This document shows, in pieces, positions 42,307 through 48,897 of a stretch of DNA of 48,897 nucleotides. Position 1 is the stretch's first letter; each line of letters starts with the position of its first letter. The DNA is taken from assembly GCA_002345575.1 (NCBI GenBank), contig DDVX01000005.1, positions 1-48,897 of the forward strand, read 5' to 3'. A program made the translations under genes and the position numbers. The DNA is from Stutzerimonas stutzeri (GTDB lineage: Bacteria; Pseudomonadota; Gammaproteobacteria; Pseudomonadales; Pseudomonadaceae). The notes beneath the pieces were generated by a model that searched no databases, was not told where the DNA came from, and saw nothing but the letters and a program-made list of their open reading frames with translations.

Positions 42307-43573
42307 GCAGCCGCTGGCGCGGCGGATCGTCATCGCCTTCACGCTGATGACGCTGGTGGTGAGCGGTGCGTTCGCCCTCGGCATCGTCGGCGTCGTGCAC
42401 TTCATCGAGGAGCAGCTGGTCACCGAGGAGCTGAGTCGCCACCTGGACATCGTGCTCAACGAGGACCTGCCAAAGGGACGGACACCGCAGCTGGATACCA
42501 GCACCCACTTCTTCGCCTCGCATCTGCCCGAGCACCCGATGCCAAAGGCGTTTGCCGGGCTCGGTGAGGGGTTCACCGAGCTGGTTCGCGGTGACGATGC
42601 CTACTACGTCTATGTGCGCAATGTCGGTGCTGACCGCTACGTGCTGGTGCAGGAGCAGCACGAGTTCGAGGCCCGTGAGGATGCGCTGTTCAACGTTGTG
42701 CTGGCCGGCTTTCTGCTCAGCGTGCTCGGCGCCTGGGCGCTGGGGCGGCTGATGGCCAACCGGGTGTTGGCACCGGTCAGCCGCCTGGCCAACCAGGTGC
42801 GCCACCGCGACCAGCTGCATCCGCTGGCGCCGCCGCTGGCCCTGCAGTATCCCGATGACGAGGTCGGCCATCTGGCCGCGGCGTTCGACAGCACCCTCGG
42901 CCAGCTGCGCCAGACCCTGGAGCGCGAGCGGCTGTTCACCGCCGATGTCAGCCACGAACTACGCACCCCGTTGATGGTGGTGCTCGGCGCCTGCGAGCTG
43001 CTCGAGCAGCAGGCCGAGCTGTCGCCAGCCGCGCAGCGACCGCTGGCACGCATCCAGCGCGCCGCGCGGGAAATGCACGAGCTGGTGGAAACCTTCCTGA
43101 TGCTGGCGCGGGCGCGTCCGCAACAGACGTCCTTGGCCGGCGACGCCAGCTTGCGGAGCGTGGCGACCGAGCAGAGCGAGCGCTGGGCACCGTTGCTGGC
43201 GGAGAAGGGCCTGGCCTTCGAGCTGCTGGAGGAGGGCGAGGACCGCGGCGTCTACAACCACACCCTGCTCGGCACGGTGATGTCCAACCTGCTGCGCAAC
43301 GCACTGCATTACACCGACCGCGGCACGGTGCGGCTGGTCCTCGACGAAGGTGGCTTTCGCGTCGAGGACAGCGGCGTGGGCATTCCCCTGGCGGAGCAGG
43401 AGCGCATGTTCCAGCCGTTCGTGCGGGGTGCCGAGGGGCGCGGCGAAGGGCTGGGGCTGGGGTTGTCGCTGGTCAAGCGGATCTGCGCGCACCAGGGCTG
43501 GCAGGTAGGTGTGGTGCCGCGGCAACCGCAGGGCAGCTGCTTTCAGGTGCGCTTTCATGACGGCGCTGTTTGA
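42296..43573 (+). CDS. colS: Sensor histidine kinase ColS
   Basis: The 425-residue kinase has membrane helices at about 11-33 and 130-152, a periplasmic domain of about 96 residues, and HAMP, H-box (FTADVSHELRTPLMVV), N-box and G-box motifs. His35, Glu95 and the ExxE pair Glu125/Glu128 sit where P. putida ColS has its metal-sensing His35, Glu96, Glu126 and Glu129 as I recall them. It is therefore likely to sense excess zinc or ferric iron. Longer in-frame readings from 42053 lie inside colR. Confidence 0.9.
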   Translation: MLAKQPLARRIVIAFTLMTLVVSGAFALGIVGVVHFIEEQLVTEELSRHLDIVLNEDLPKGRTPQLDTSTHFFASHLPEHPMPKAFAGLGEGFTELVRGDDAYYVYVRNVGADRYVLVQEQHEFEAREDALFNVVLAGFLLSVLGAWALGRLMANRVLAPVSRLANQVRHRDQLHPLAPPLALQYPDDEVGHLAAAFDSTLGQLRQTLERERLFTADVSHELRTPLMVVLGACELLEQQAELSPAAQRPLARIQRAAREMHELVETFLMLARARPQQTSLAGDASLRSVATEQSERWAPLLAEKGLAFELLEEGEDRGVYNHTLLGTVMSNLLRNALHYTDRGTVRLVLDEGGFRVEDSGVGIPLAEQERMFQPFVRGAEGRGEGLGLGLSLVKRICAHQGWQVGVVPRQPQGSCFQVRFHDGAV

Positions 43574-43588
43574 CGTTTTTTTCACATC
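43570..43588 (+). promoter_or_regulatory. ColR-type box upstream of the methyltransferase operon
   Basis: TTGACGTT followed by TTTTTCAC (43570-43585) fits the remembered ColR consensus at every position. It starts within the colS stop codon region and lies about 67 bases before the methyltransferase start. In P. putida the equivalent genes are ColR-dependent. Confidence 0.65.
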
Positions 43589-43654
43589 CCGTTGACGGGC
43601 CCTTGATGTCTGGCTGGTTAGTTTGGCGTTCCGTTTCCAACCGGAATGCCCGCC

Positions 43655-44332
43655 ATGACGACATCGAGCCCTATCGAACTGGAGTTCTCGCGCAAGTACG
43701 ATCGCCAGCACGCCTACGAATACCTGCACAAGCATCAGGATGGCCTGGCCCGGCGGCTGTCGCACTGGCGTGACGAGCAGATGGCGCGCCGCGCACTGAA
43801 GGTCGCCGGCGAGCCCGATCTGGTGCTGGACCTGCCGTGCGGCGCCGGGCGCTTCTGGCCGCTGCTGGCCGAGTACCCGAGCCGGATGATCTTTGCCGCC
43901 GACAACTCGGCCGACATGCTGGCGATCGCCGAAGCCTCGCAGTCGCGGGAAATCCTTTATCGGGTCGAGAGCTTCCAGACCTCCGCCTTCGCCATCGACA
44001 TGGGTGACAACGCGGTAGACAACATCTTCTGCATGCGCCTGCTGCACCACATCGCCGACCCGGAGCACCGGCTGGCGATGCTGCGTGAGTTCCACCGCGT
44101 CACCCGTGACACGCTGATCGTCTCGCTGTGGGTCGATGGCAACTACAAGGCCTGGAAGCGCAAGCGCCTGGAGCGTCGCCGGCCGGCGAAGGACAACCAG
44201 AACCGCTTCGTCGTCGCGCGCTCGGTGATCGAGGCGGAGTTCGCCGAGGCCGGCTTCGACATCCTCGACCGTAATGACTTCCTCCCGGGCTACGCCATGT
44301 GGCGGGTCTATGTGCTGCGCAAGCGGGGTTGA
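43655..44332 (+). CDS. SAM-dependent methyltransferase of the colRS locus
   Basis: The 225-residue protein is a class I methyltransferase: the SAM loop VLDLPCGAGRFWPLLAE (near residues 57-73), the acidic residue of FAADNSADML, and IFCMRLLHHIADPEHR. It corresponds to orf222/PA4379, which follows colS in other Pseudomonas. Its target is unknown; the company of InaA suggests an envelope component. The start could also be the ATG at 43646 (three more residues). The next gene begins two bases after its stop. Confidence 0.88.
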   Translation: MTTSSPIELEFSRKYDRQHAYEYLHKHQDGLARRLSHWRDEQMARRALKVAGEPDLVLDLPCGAGRFWPLLAEYPSRMIFAADNSADMLAIAEASQSREILYRVESFQTSAFAIDMGDNAVDNIFCMRLLHHIADPEHRLAMLREFHRVTRDTLIVSLWVDGNYKAWKRKRLERRRPAKDNQNRFVVARSVIEAEFAEAGFDILDRNDFLPGYAMWRVYVLRKRG

Positions 44333-44334
44333 GC

Positions 44335-45054
44335 ATGAGCCGACCACTCGTATTGCCGGCCCGAGAAGCGCGTACCAGCACCTTCCAGCGCTGGTGGAAC
44401 ATCCGGGGTGAATGGGTCGAGGAGCCCAATCAGCGGCGCGCCGGCGAAAGTGGCGTGCAACGGATACGGATGCGCGATCCGCAACAACCGCTGCTGTACT
44501 GCAAACGGCAGATCGGCCACCTGTATCGCTCATTGCTGCATCCTTTTGGCAGGCCCACGGTCCTGCGCGAACTGCAGGCGCTGCAGGCCTTCGGCTGGCT
44601 AAGCGTGCGGGTGCCGGAACTGATCTACTGCGGCACGCGACAACAGGCCGGGCAGTGGCAGGCGCTGCTGGTGACGGCGGAGCTGGAAGGGTTTGTCAGC
44701 CTGGAGGACTGGTATCAACAGGAGCTGGGCGAGCGCTTCGGTCCTGCGGTACAGGAGCGCATGCTGACAGCGGTCGGAATTAGCCTCGGTCGCATCCACC
44801 AGGCGCGCTGGCAGCACGGCTGCTGCTATCCCAAGCACATCTTCATCAAGGTTCACGGCGAAGGTGACGCGGCCAGCGTCGAGGTCGCCCTGCTCGATCT
44901 GGAAAAGAGCCGCCGCCGGCTACGTCGTAGCGCCGCGGCACGGCATGACCTGCGCCAGCTCAAGCGTCATCGCCAGGCCATGCCGGAACAGGACTGGCAA
45001 CGATTGCTGGCCGCCCACCGCACCTTCAGCGAGTTGCGCTGCGATGTCATCTGA
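44335..45054 (+). CDS. inaA: InaA/WaaP-like lipopolysaccharide kinase family protein
   Basis: The 239-residue protein is related to the WaaP/Kdo kinases that phosphorylate the LPS core. It has RIHQARWQHGCCYPKHIFIK, which carries the catalytic loop (His and Lys region), and VALLDLEKSRRRL, which carries the metal-binding aspartate. It follows the methyltransferase gene after two bases, as inaA does in the colRS locus of other Pseudomonas. It probably acts on the inner leaflet or cytosolic face during LPS assembly. It overlaps the next gene by 11 bases. Confidence 0.87.
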   Translation: MSRPLVLPAREARTSTFQRWWNIRGEWVEEPNQRRAGESGVQRIRMRDPQQPLLYCKRQIGHLYRSLLHPFGRPTVLRELQALQAFGWLSVRVPELIYCGTRQQAGQWQALLVTAELEGFVSLEDWYQQELGERFGPAVQERMLTAVGISLGRIHQARWQHGCCYPKHIFIKVHGEGDAASVEVALLDLEKSRRRLRRSAAARHDLRQLKRHRQAMPEQDWQRLLAAHRTFSELRCDVI

Positions 45055-45472
45055 GCCGACCAGCGTGGTTGCCGATGGTGCGGCTGGCGTTGACGTGCCG
45101 GCGGACGGCGCGGCCCTGAAAGGGCGCAGCGGTCTGACGCGGCTCTGGTATGCCGCCGGCTACTCCGCCGCCGGCCTCAAGGCCGCCTATCGGGGCGAGG
45201 CGGCGTTTCGCCAGTTGGTGCTGCTGAACCTGCTGCTGATTCCGCTGGCCTTCCTGCTCGACGTCAGCCGCGTCGAGCGCGCCGTGCTGATTGCCGTGGT
45301 GTTTCTCGGCCTGATCGTCGAACTGCTCAACTCGGCCATCGAGGCGACGGTCGACCGCATCTCTTTCGAACTGCATCCGCTCGCCAAACAGGCCAAGGAC
45401 ATGGGCAGCGCCGCGCAATTGCTGGCGCTGTGCCTGATCGGTCTGGTCTGGGCGGTGATTCTCATCCCCTGA
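45044..45472 (+). CDS. dgkA: Diacylglycerol kinase (prokaryotic type)
   Basis: The 142-residue membrane protein has the DgkA core of three helices with the active-site motifs GEAAFRQLVLLN and ELLNSAIEATVDRIS, plus a 35-residue N-terminal extension. It converts diacylglycerol to phosphatidic acid and so recycles lipid left over when phosphatidylglycerol donates its head group. The gene is sandwiched between inaA (11-base overlap) and an LtaS-like transferase (10 bases), which is a meaningful pairing. Confidence 0.92.
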   Translation: MSSEPTSVVADGAAGVDVPADGAALKGRSGLTRLWYAAGYSAAGLKAAYRGEAAFRQLVLLNLLLIPLAFLLDVSRVERAVLIAVVFLGLIVELLNSAIEATVDRISFELHPLAKQAKDMGSAAQLLALCLIGLVWAVILIP

Positions 45473-45482
45473 AGGACGTACC

Positions 45483-47633
45483 ATGCTTTCCTCTTTGCGA
45501 CGCCCTGCTCGAGAGCGCCCGGCGTCCGGCTTCAATGGCCTGGCCGCGCACCTGCGCTTCACGTTCGCCAGTGCGCTGGCCCTGCTGGCGCTGTTCGCGC
45601 TGTTGCGGCTGGGCTTGCTGCTGTTCAACCGCGAGCTGATCGGCAGTACACCGCTGGCCAGCTTCGTCGAGGCGTTCGGCAACGGCCTGCGCTTCGACCT
45701 GCGGCTGACGGTGTACATCCTGCTGCCACTGCTGCTCGGCGTGCTGAGCATGCGCATGATGGCCGCCCGGGGCCTGCTGCGGCTGTGGTTGAGTGTGTGT
45801 GCCAGCCTGACGATCCTGCTCGGGCTGATCGAGCTGAACTTCTATCGCGAGTTTCACCAGCGCCTCAATAGCCTGGTGTTCCAGTACCTGCAGGAAGACC
45901 CGGCCACCGTGCTGAGCATGCTCTGGCATGGCTTCCCGGTACTGCAACTGCTGGCGAGCTGGGGTGTGGCGAGCGCGGCGATGTACGCCCTGTTCGGCTG
46001 GCTGGAGCGGCTGACCCGTGGCGCGCCGGCTGTGCGCGAGGCCGGCGCACGCCGCCGTGGCTCGACCTGGTATACCCGCACGGCGGTGTTCACGCTGCTG
46101 GTGCTGGTCTGCGTGGTGGCCGCGCGCGGCACGCTGCGCCAGGGACCGCCGCTGCGTTGGGGCGATGCCTTTACCACCGAGTCGATGTTCGCCAATCACC
46201 TCGGCCTGAACGCGACACTCTCGCTGTATGACGCCGCGAAGCACCGCTTCTCCAGCCATCGCGACAACAGCTGGAAGGCGACACTGCCGGTGGCGGATGC
46301 GCAGGCGATCACCCGCGAGCTGCTGCTGACCGCCAACGACCGGCTGGTGGATGCCGAACTGGCGCCGGTGCGCCGTGACTTCCAGCCGCCAGTGGACGGC
46401 CAGCTGGCGGGGCGCAACGTGGTGGTGATCCTTATGGAGAGCTTCGCCGGTCGCTATGTCGGCGCGCTCGGCAGCGCCGACGGCATCACGCCGAACTTCG
46501 ACCGTCTGGCCGGCGAGGGGCTGTTGTTCGAGCGCTTCTTCGCCAACGGCACCCACACCCACCAGGGCATGTTCGCCAGCATGGCCTGCTTTCCCAACCT
46601 GCCAGGCTTCGAGTACCTGATGCAGACGCCCGAAGGCGGCCATCGCTTCTCCGGCCTGCCGCAGCTGCTCGGTGCGCGGGCGTTCGACGACGTTTACGTC
46701 TACAACGGCGATTTCGCCTGGGACAACCAGGCGGGGTTCTTCGGCAACCAGGGCATGAAGCGCTTCGTCGGCCGCAACGATTACGTGAATCCGGTGGTTT
46801 CCGACCCGACCTGGGGCGTTTCCGACCAGGACATGTTCACCCGCGCCGCCGAGGAGCTGGGCAAGTTGGATAACGGCGCGCCGTTCTATGCGCTGCTGCA
46901 GACGCTGTCCAACCACACGCCGTATGCGCTACCCGAGCAGTTGCCGGTCGCTGCTGTCGAGGGGTATGGCGCGCTGGACCCGCATCTGACGGCGATGCGT
47001 TATTCGGACTGGGCGCTGGGGCAGTTCTTCGACAAGGTGCGTAACCAGCCCTGGTTCAAGCAGACCTTGTTCGTGGTGGTCGGCGATCACGGTTTCGGTG
47101 CGCCGGAGGAAGTCACCGAGATGGACCTGCTGCGCTTCCACGTGCCGCTGCTGCTGATCGCCCCGGGCGTCACCGAGCGTTTCGGCAGCCGCCGTGATGT
47201 AGTGGGTACCCAGGTCGACGTGGTGCCGACCATCATGGGCCGCCTCGGTGGTGAGGTGCGTCATCAATGCTGGGGTCGCGACCTGCTCAGCCTGGCGGCG
47301 GACGATCCGGGGTTCGGCATCGTCAAGCCGTCGGGCAGCGACCAGACCGTGGCGCTGATCCGCGGTGATCGGGTGCTGGTGCAGCCCAAGGAGCAGCCGG
47401 CGCGACTGTATCGCTATCGCCTGGGCCGTGAGCCGGCTGGCGAGAGGATCGCCGCGGCCGAGGATCAGCCGCAGCTGCTGCGCCAGCTGCACGCCTACCT
47501 GCAGACCGCCACCGCCAGCCTGCTGGCCAATACCAGCGGAGATCGCAGCGGCGAGGGCGAGTCGGACGCGGTGCCCGCCGACGTGCCGCTCGCGGTGAAA
47601 GCGGCTACGCCGGCGCGGCCGGACAAGGGCTGA
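45483..47633 (+). CDS. LtaS-like phosphoglycerol/phosphoethanolamine transferase
   Basis: The 716-residue protein has about five N-terminal membrane helices (to residue 220) and a periplasmic alkaline-phosphatase-type domain. Metal and catalytic residues are seen: Glu in VVVILMESFAG, nucleophile Thr357 in NGTHTHQG, and Asp-His in VVVGDHGFG. Such enzymes transfer phosphoglycerol or phosphoethanolamine from lipids to polymers, glucans or lipid A and release diacylglycerol. The C-terminal tail is Ala/Pro/Asp-rich. Substrate is not decided by sequence. Confidence 0.85.
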   Translation: MLSSLRRPARERPASGFNGLAAHLRFTFASALALLALFALLRLGLLLFNRELIGSTPLASFVEAFGNGLRFDLRLTVYILLPLLLGVLSMRMMAARGLLRLWLSVCASLTILLGLIELNFYREFHQRLNSLVFQYLQEDPATVLSMLWHGFPVLQLLASWGVASAAMYALFGWLERLTRGAPAVREAGARRRGSTWYTRTAVFTLLVLVCVVAARGTLRQGPPLRWGDAFTTESMFANHLGLNATLSLYDAAKHRFSSHRDNSWKATLPVADAQAITRELLLTANDRLVDAELAPVRRDFQPPVDGQLAGRNVVVILMESFAGRYVGALGSADGITPNFDRLAGEGLLFERFFANGTHTHQGMFASMACFPNLPGFEYLMQTPEGGHRFSGLPQLLGARAFDDVYVYNGDFAWDNQAGFFGNQGMKRFVGRNDYVNPVVSDPTWGVSDQDMFTRAAEELGKLDNGAPFYALLQTLSNHTPYALPEQLPVAAVEGYGALDPHLTAMRYSDWALGQFFDKVRNQPWFKQTLFVVVGDHGFGAPEEVTEMDLLRFHVPLLLIAPGVTERFGSRRDVVGTQVDVVPTIMGRLGGEVRHQCWGRDLLSLAADDPGFGIVKPSGSDQTVALIRGDRVLVQPKEQPARLYRYRLGREPAGERIAAAEDQPQLLRQLHAYLQTATASLLANTSGDRSGEGESDAVPADVPLAVKAATPARPDKG

Positions 47634-47646
47634 GCGGGGCGGCCGA

Positions 47647-48129
47647 TCAGTGTTCCAGCGGCTTGAAGCTGTCGTCGGCGAAGTAGGTGGCGTAGTCGCC
47701 CAGCGCGCCGACCACGGTCACCGCGCCGTCGCGCTGGTCGGCCGGGGCGCCGCTCATGGCGTCGGCGCCGGCGAGCAGCTGAGCGATGATCAGGTGCAGC
47801 TGTGCGTCGGCCTCGGCGCTCAGCTTGCAGTTCTCCACCATGTAGGCGACCTGGCCGCGCACCGTCTCGGCCAGTTCGCCGTAGCGGGCGGTGGGCAGCC
47901 GATCCTCGTGGATCGCCGGTAGCGCCTGGCGCATGTCGTCGTTGATGGTGCCGATCGCCTGGCGCAGCGGCGCATCGGTGGCCCAGCGCTTGCCGGCATC
48001 GAGTTGCAGCGCCGTCGCGCCGTCGCCGTTGCCGTGGTCATGGCTGGTGGCGGCGAGGCTGGTGCTGGCGTGGCCGAGGGTGCCGGCGAGGATGATGGCG
48101 AGGGCGAGAGCCTGGGGTTTGCGGATCAT
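47647..48129 (-). CDS. Exported protein of unknown function with His motif
   Basis: The 160-residue product has a signal peptide (MIRKPQALALAIILAGTLGHASTSLA) followed by SHDHGNGDG, a possible metal-binding start of the mature protein. The rest is helical, with a single cysteine in VENCKLSAEADAQLHLI. I do not recognise a named family with certainty. GGAG precedes the ATG at 48129. It lies downstream of the CpxP-like gene and is probably in the same operon. Confidence 0.65.
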   Translation of the reverse strand: MIRKPQALALAIILAGTLGHASTSLAATSHDHGNGDGATALQLDAGKRWATDAPLRQAIGTINDDMRQALPAIHEDRLPTARYGELAETVRGQVAYMVENCKLSAEADAQLHLIIAQLLAGADAMSGAPADQRDGAVTVVGALGDYATYFADDSFKPLEH

Positions 48130-48189
48130 CGATAGAACTCCGTTGAGCGAGCCGGCGAAGTGCGGTTCCTGATGTTCTAACGCAGGCGC

Positions 48190-48223
48190 GACGGATTTGT
48201 TCCATCGCGTCGTGCAATCCGTC
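48190..48223. other. Inverted repeat over the stop of the CpxP-like gene
   Basis: GACGGATT (48190-48197) pairs with AATCCGTC (48216-48223); the right arm includes part of the gene's TGA. There is no T-run, so it may be an mRNA-stabilising hairpin between the two small genes rather than a terminator. Confidence 0.35.
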
Positions 48224-48686
48224 ATTTGCGGTGCAGTTGCTCGATGCTGTCGGCGCCGAGCGACTGCTGCGTGAGCACCTGGGCGAGCCGCGCGCGCTGC
48301 TGCGGTTCGAGGATTTCGCGCTCCTGCAGCAGCTGGTCGATGAGCAGGCGCTGCTGTTCATTCTGCAGTTCGGCGATCTTCGCCTGCTCGGCGTCGATCA
48401 CCGTGCGGTCCACCTGTTCGGCGAAGATCGCCTCGATCAGCCGGTTGCGGTGTTCGCCGAGGCTGGCGTTGGAGGCGCGCAGGTAGGCCAGGAACGGCGC
48501 CTCGGTATCGTGCCAGCGCTGCAGCTGGCTGGCGCTCAGTTGCAGCTCGCGCGACAGCTCGGTCGGTGCGCCGGAGGGCATCGGCAGGCCGTCGTGACTG
48601 AGTTTCTGCCAGCCGAGGCCGGCGAGCACGCCGACGTTGACCAGCACGGACAGGACCAGGGCGTTGCGCAGGGTGGTGTTGCTCAT
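48222..48686 (-). CDS. Periplasmic heavy-metal sensor-like protein (CpxP/Spy/CnrX type)
   Basis: The 154-residue protein has an N-terminal membrane anchor or signal (residues 8-27) and a long helical hairpin with ELSRELQLSASQLQRWHD, EHRNRLIEAIF and ILEPQQRARLAQVL. This pattern is typical of Spy/CpxP and CnrX/ZraP proteins, which sense or buffer metals and misfolded protein. Its ATG overlaps the stop of the preceding membrane protein by ATGA, so both are translated together. Confidence 0.75.
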   Translation of the reverse strand: MSNTTLRNALVLSVLVNVGVLAGLGWQKLSHDGLPMPSGAPTELSRELQLSASQLQRWHDTEAPFLAYLRASNASLGEHRNRLIEAIFAEQVDRTVIDAEQAKIAELQNEQQRLLIDQLLQEREILEPQQRARLAQVLTQQSLGADSIEQLHRK

Positions 48687-48897
48687 TTCAGGTTTACCTT
48701 CAGGTAGCAGAATTCGGGGCGCGCGCAGAGCGCGCCGGGTGGGGCGCTGCCGAGGACGGCGAGCAGGTCGTGGCTGGGTGAGCTGCCCGGCGGCTGGCCG
48801 GGCAGGGCATAGCCGAGCAGCAGGCCGAGCAGGACTGACGCCGCGGCGCCGATACCCTGCGCCCAGTGCCGGGCCCACCAGCAGCTGCGCGCGGGCG
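48683..48897 (-). CDS. C-terminal part of a membrane protein (partial, cut by the window edge)
   Basis: An open frame without a start enters from the right edge and ends at TGA (48685-48683). The 70 visible residues contain one hydrophobic helix (GIGAAASVLLGLLLGYAL) and end CARPEFCYLKVNLK. It is a small membrane protein end, possibly an anti-sigma or regulatory partner of the CpxP-like protein, which is common next to CnrX-type genes. Only the ATGA overlap and the helix support this idea; the family cannot be named from this fragment. Confidence 0.6.
   Translation of the reverse strand, partial: PARSCWWARHWAQGIGAAASVLLGLLLGYALPGQPPGSSPSHDLLAVLGSAPPGALCARPEFCYLKVNLK

Noticed and set aside
42959..44533. 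Minus-strand open frame of 524 codons opposite colS and the methyltransferase gene
   Set aside because: High GC content yields long antisense frames here; the plus-strand genes have clear domains and ribosome binding sites.
45462..46916. Minus-strand open frame of 484 codons opposite the LtaS-like gene
   Set aside because: Low-complexity Gln/His/Arg composition typical of an antisense reading, and the plus strand has all catalytic residues of the family.

Overview
The window is a bacterial chromosome segment from a gamma-proteobacterium of the genus Pseudomonas in the broad sense. The evidence is the order tuf, S10, spc and alpha operons, kat, uvrA, MFS gene, ssb, together with ribosomal protein sequences very close to those of Pseudomonas, an OprG-type OmpW porin and a colRS locus. 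GC content rises from left to right. No tRNA, rRNA, CRISPR array, insertion sequence or prophage gene was found, and no stretch longer than about 300 bases lacks a gene.

Layout. Positions 1-60 hold the last codons of tuf and its terminator. Positions 76-13882 hold the S10, spc and alpha ribosomal protein operons with secY, rpmJ, rpoA and rplQ. The spc operon is split by a gap between rpsN and rpsH, and a second gap lies between rpmJ and rpsM. Each gap has a strong hairpin immediately followed by, or overlapping, a good sigma-70 promoter. A catalase gene (14018-15478) faces uvrA (15543-18380, minus), which diverges from a YajR-like MFS transporter; ssb and two short-chain dehydrogenase/epimerase-like sugar nucleotide genes follow.

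Positions 22636-31640 are an envelope and metal uptake region. An OprG porin gene with an ANR-type operator diverges from a six-gene TonB2/TtpC-type energy transduction cluster (DUF3450, TtpC, ExbB, ExbD, TonB, TPR). This converges on a four-gene minus-strand cluster (His-rich DUF2796 protein, ABC ATPase, permease, DUF3299) that looks like the zinc-responsive PA4063-PA4066 group and has a Zur-like site. Small genes follow: an unknown 113-residue protein, a YpfJ-type metallopeptidase, a CopG-like DUF411 protein, a DUF4345 membrane protein and a cytochrome b561.

Positions 35018-41430 (minus) form one apparent seven-gene operon: a thermostable-hemolysin/GNAT-like protein, an AMP-dependent acyl ligase, a heme-oxygenase-like diiron-type protein, a short-chain dehydrogenase, a periplasmic TPR protein, and a PmrAB/QseBC-type two-component system. 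A CTTAAG-N5-CTTAAG box lies just upstream of the operon. A close variant lies upstream of cytochrome b561, and both sit 10 bases from a -10-like hexamer. I regard this as the best candidate for an undescribed system: a small biosynthetic pathway, possibly lipid-derived, wired to its own regulator.

Positions 41526-47633 (plus) hold colRS, then a methyltransferase, an InaA/WaaP-like kinase, a diacylglycerol kinase and an LtaS-like phosphoglycerol/phosphoethanolamine transferase. Two identical 17-base ColR-type boxes precede colR and the methyltransferase, which points to a metal-responsive envelope remodelling regulon. The right edge (47647-48897, minus) holds two small exported proteins, one of the CpxP/Spy/CnrX type, and the C-terminal end of a membrane protein that overlaps it by ATGA. 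Product names are recognised from sequence alone; no database search was run.
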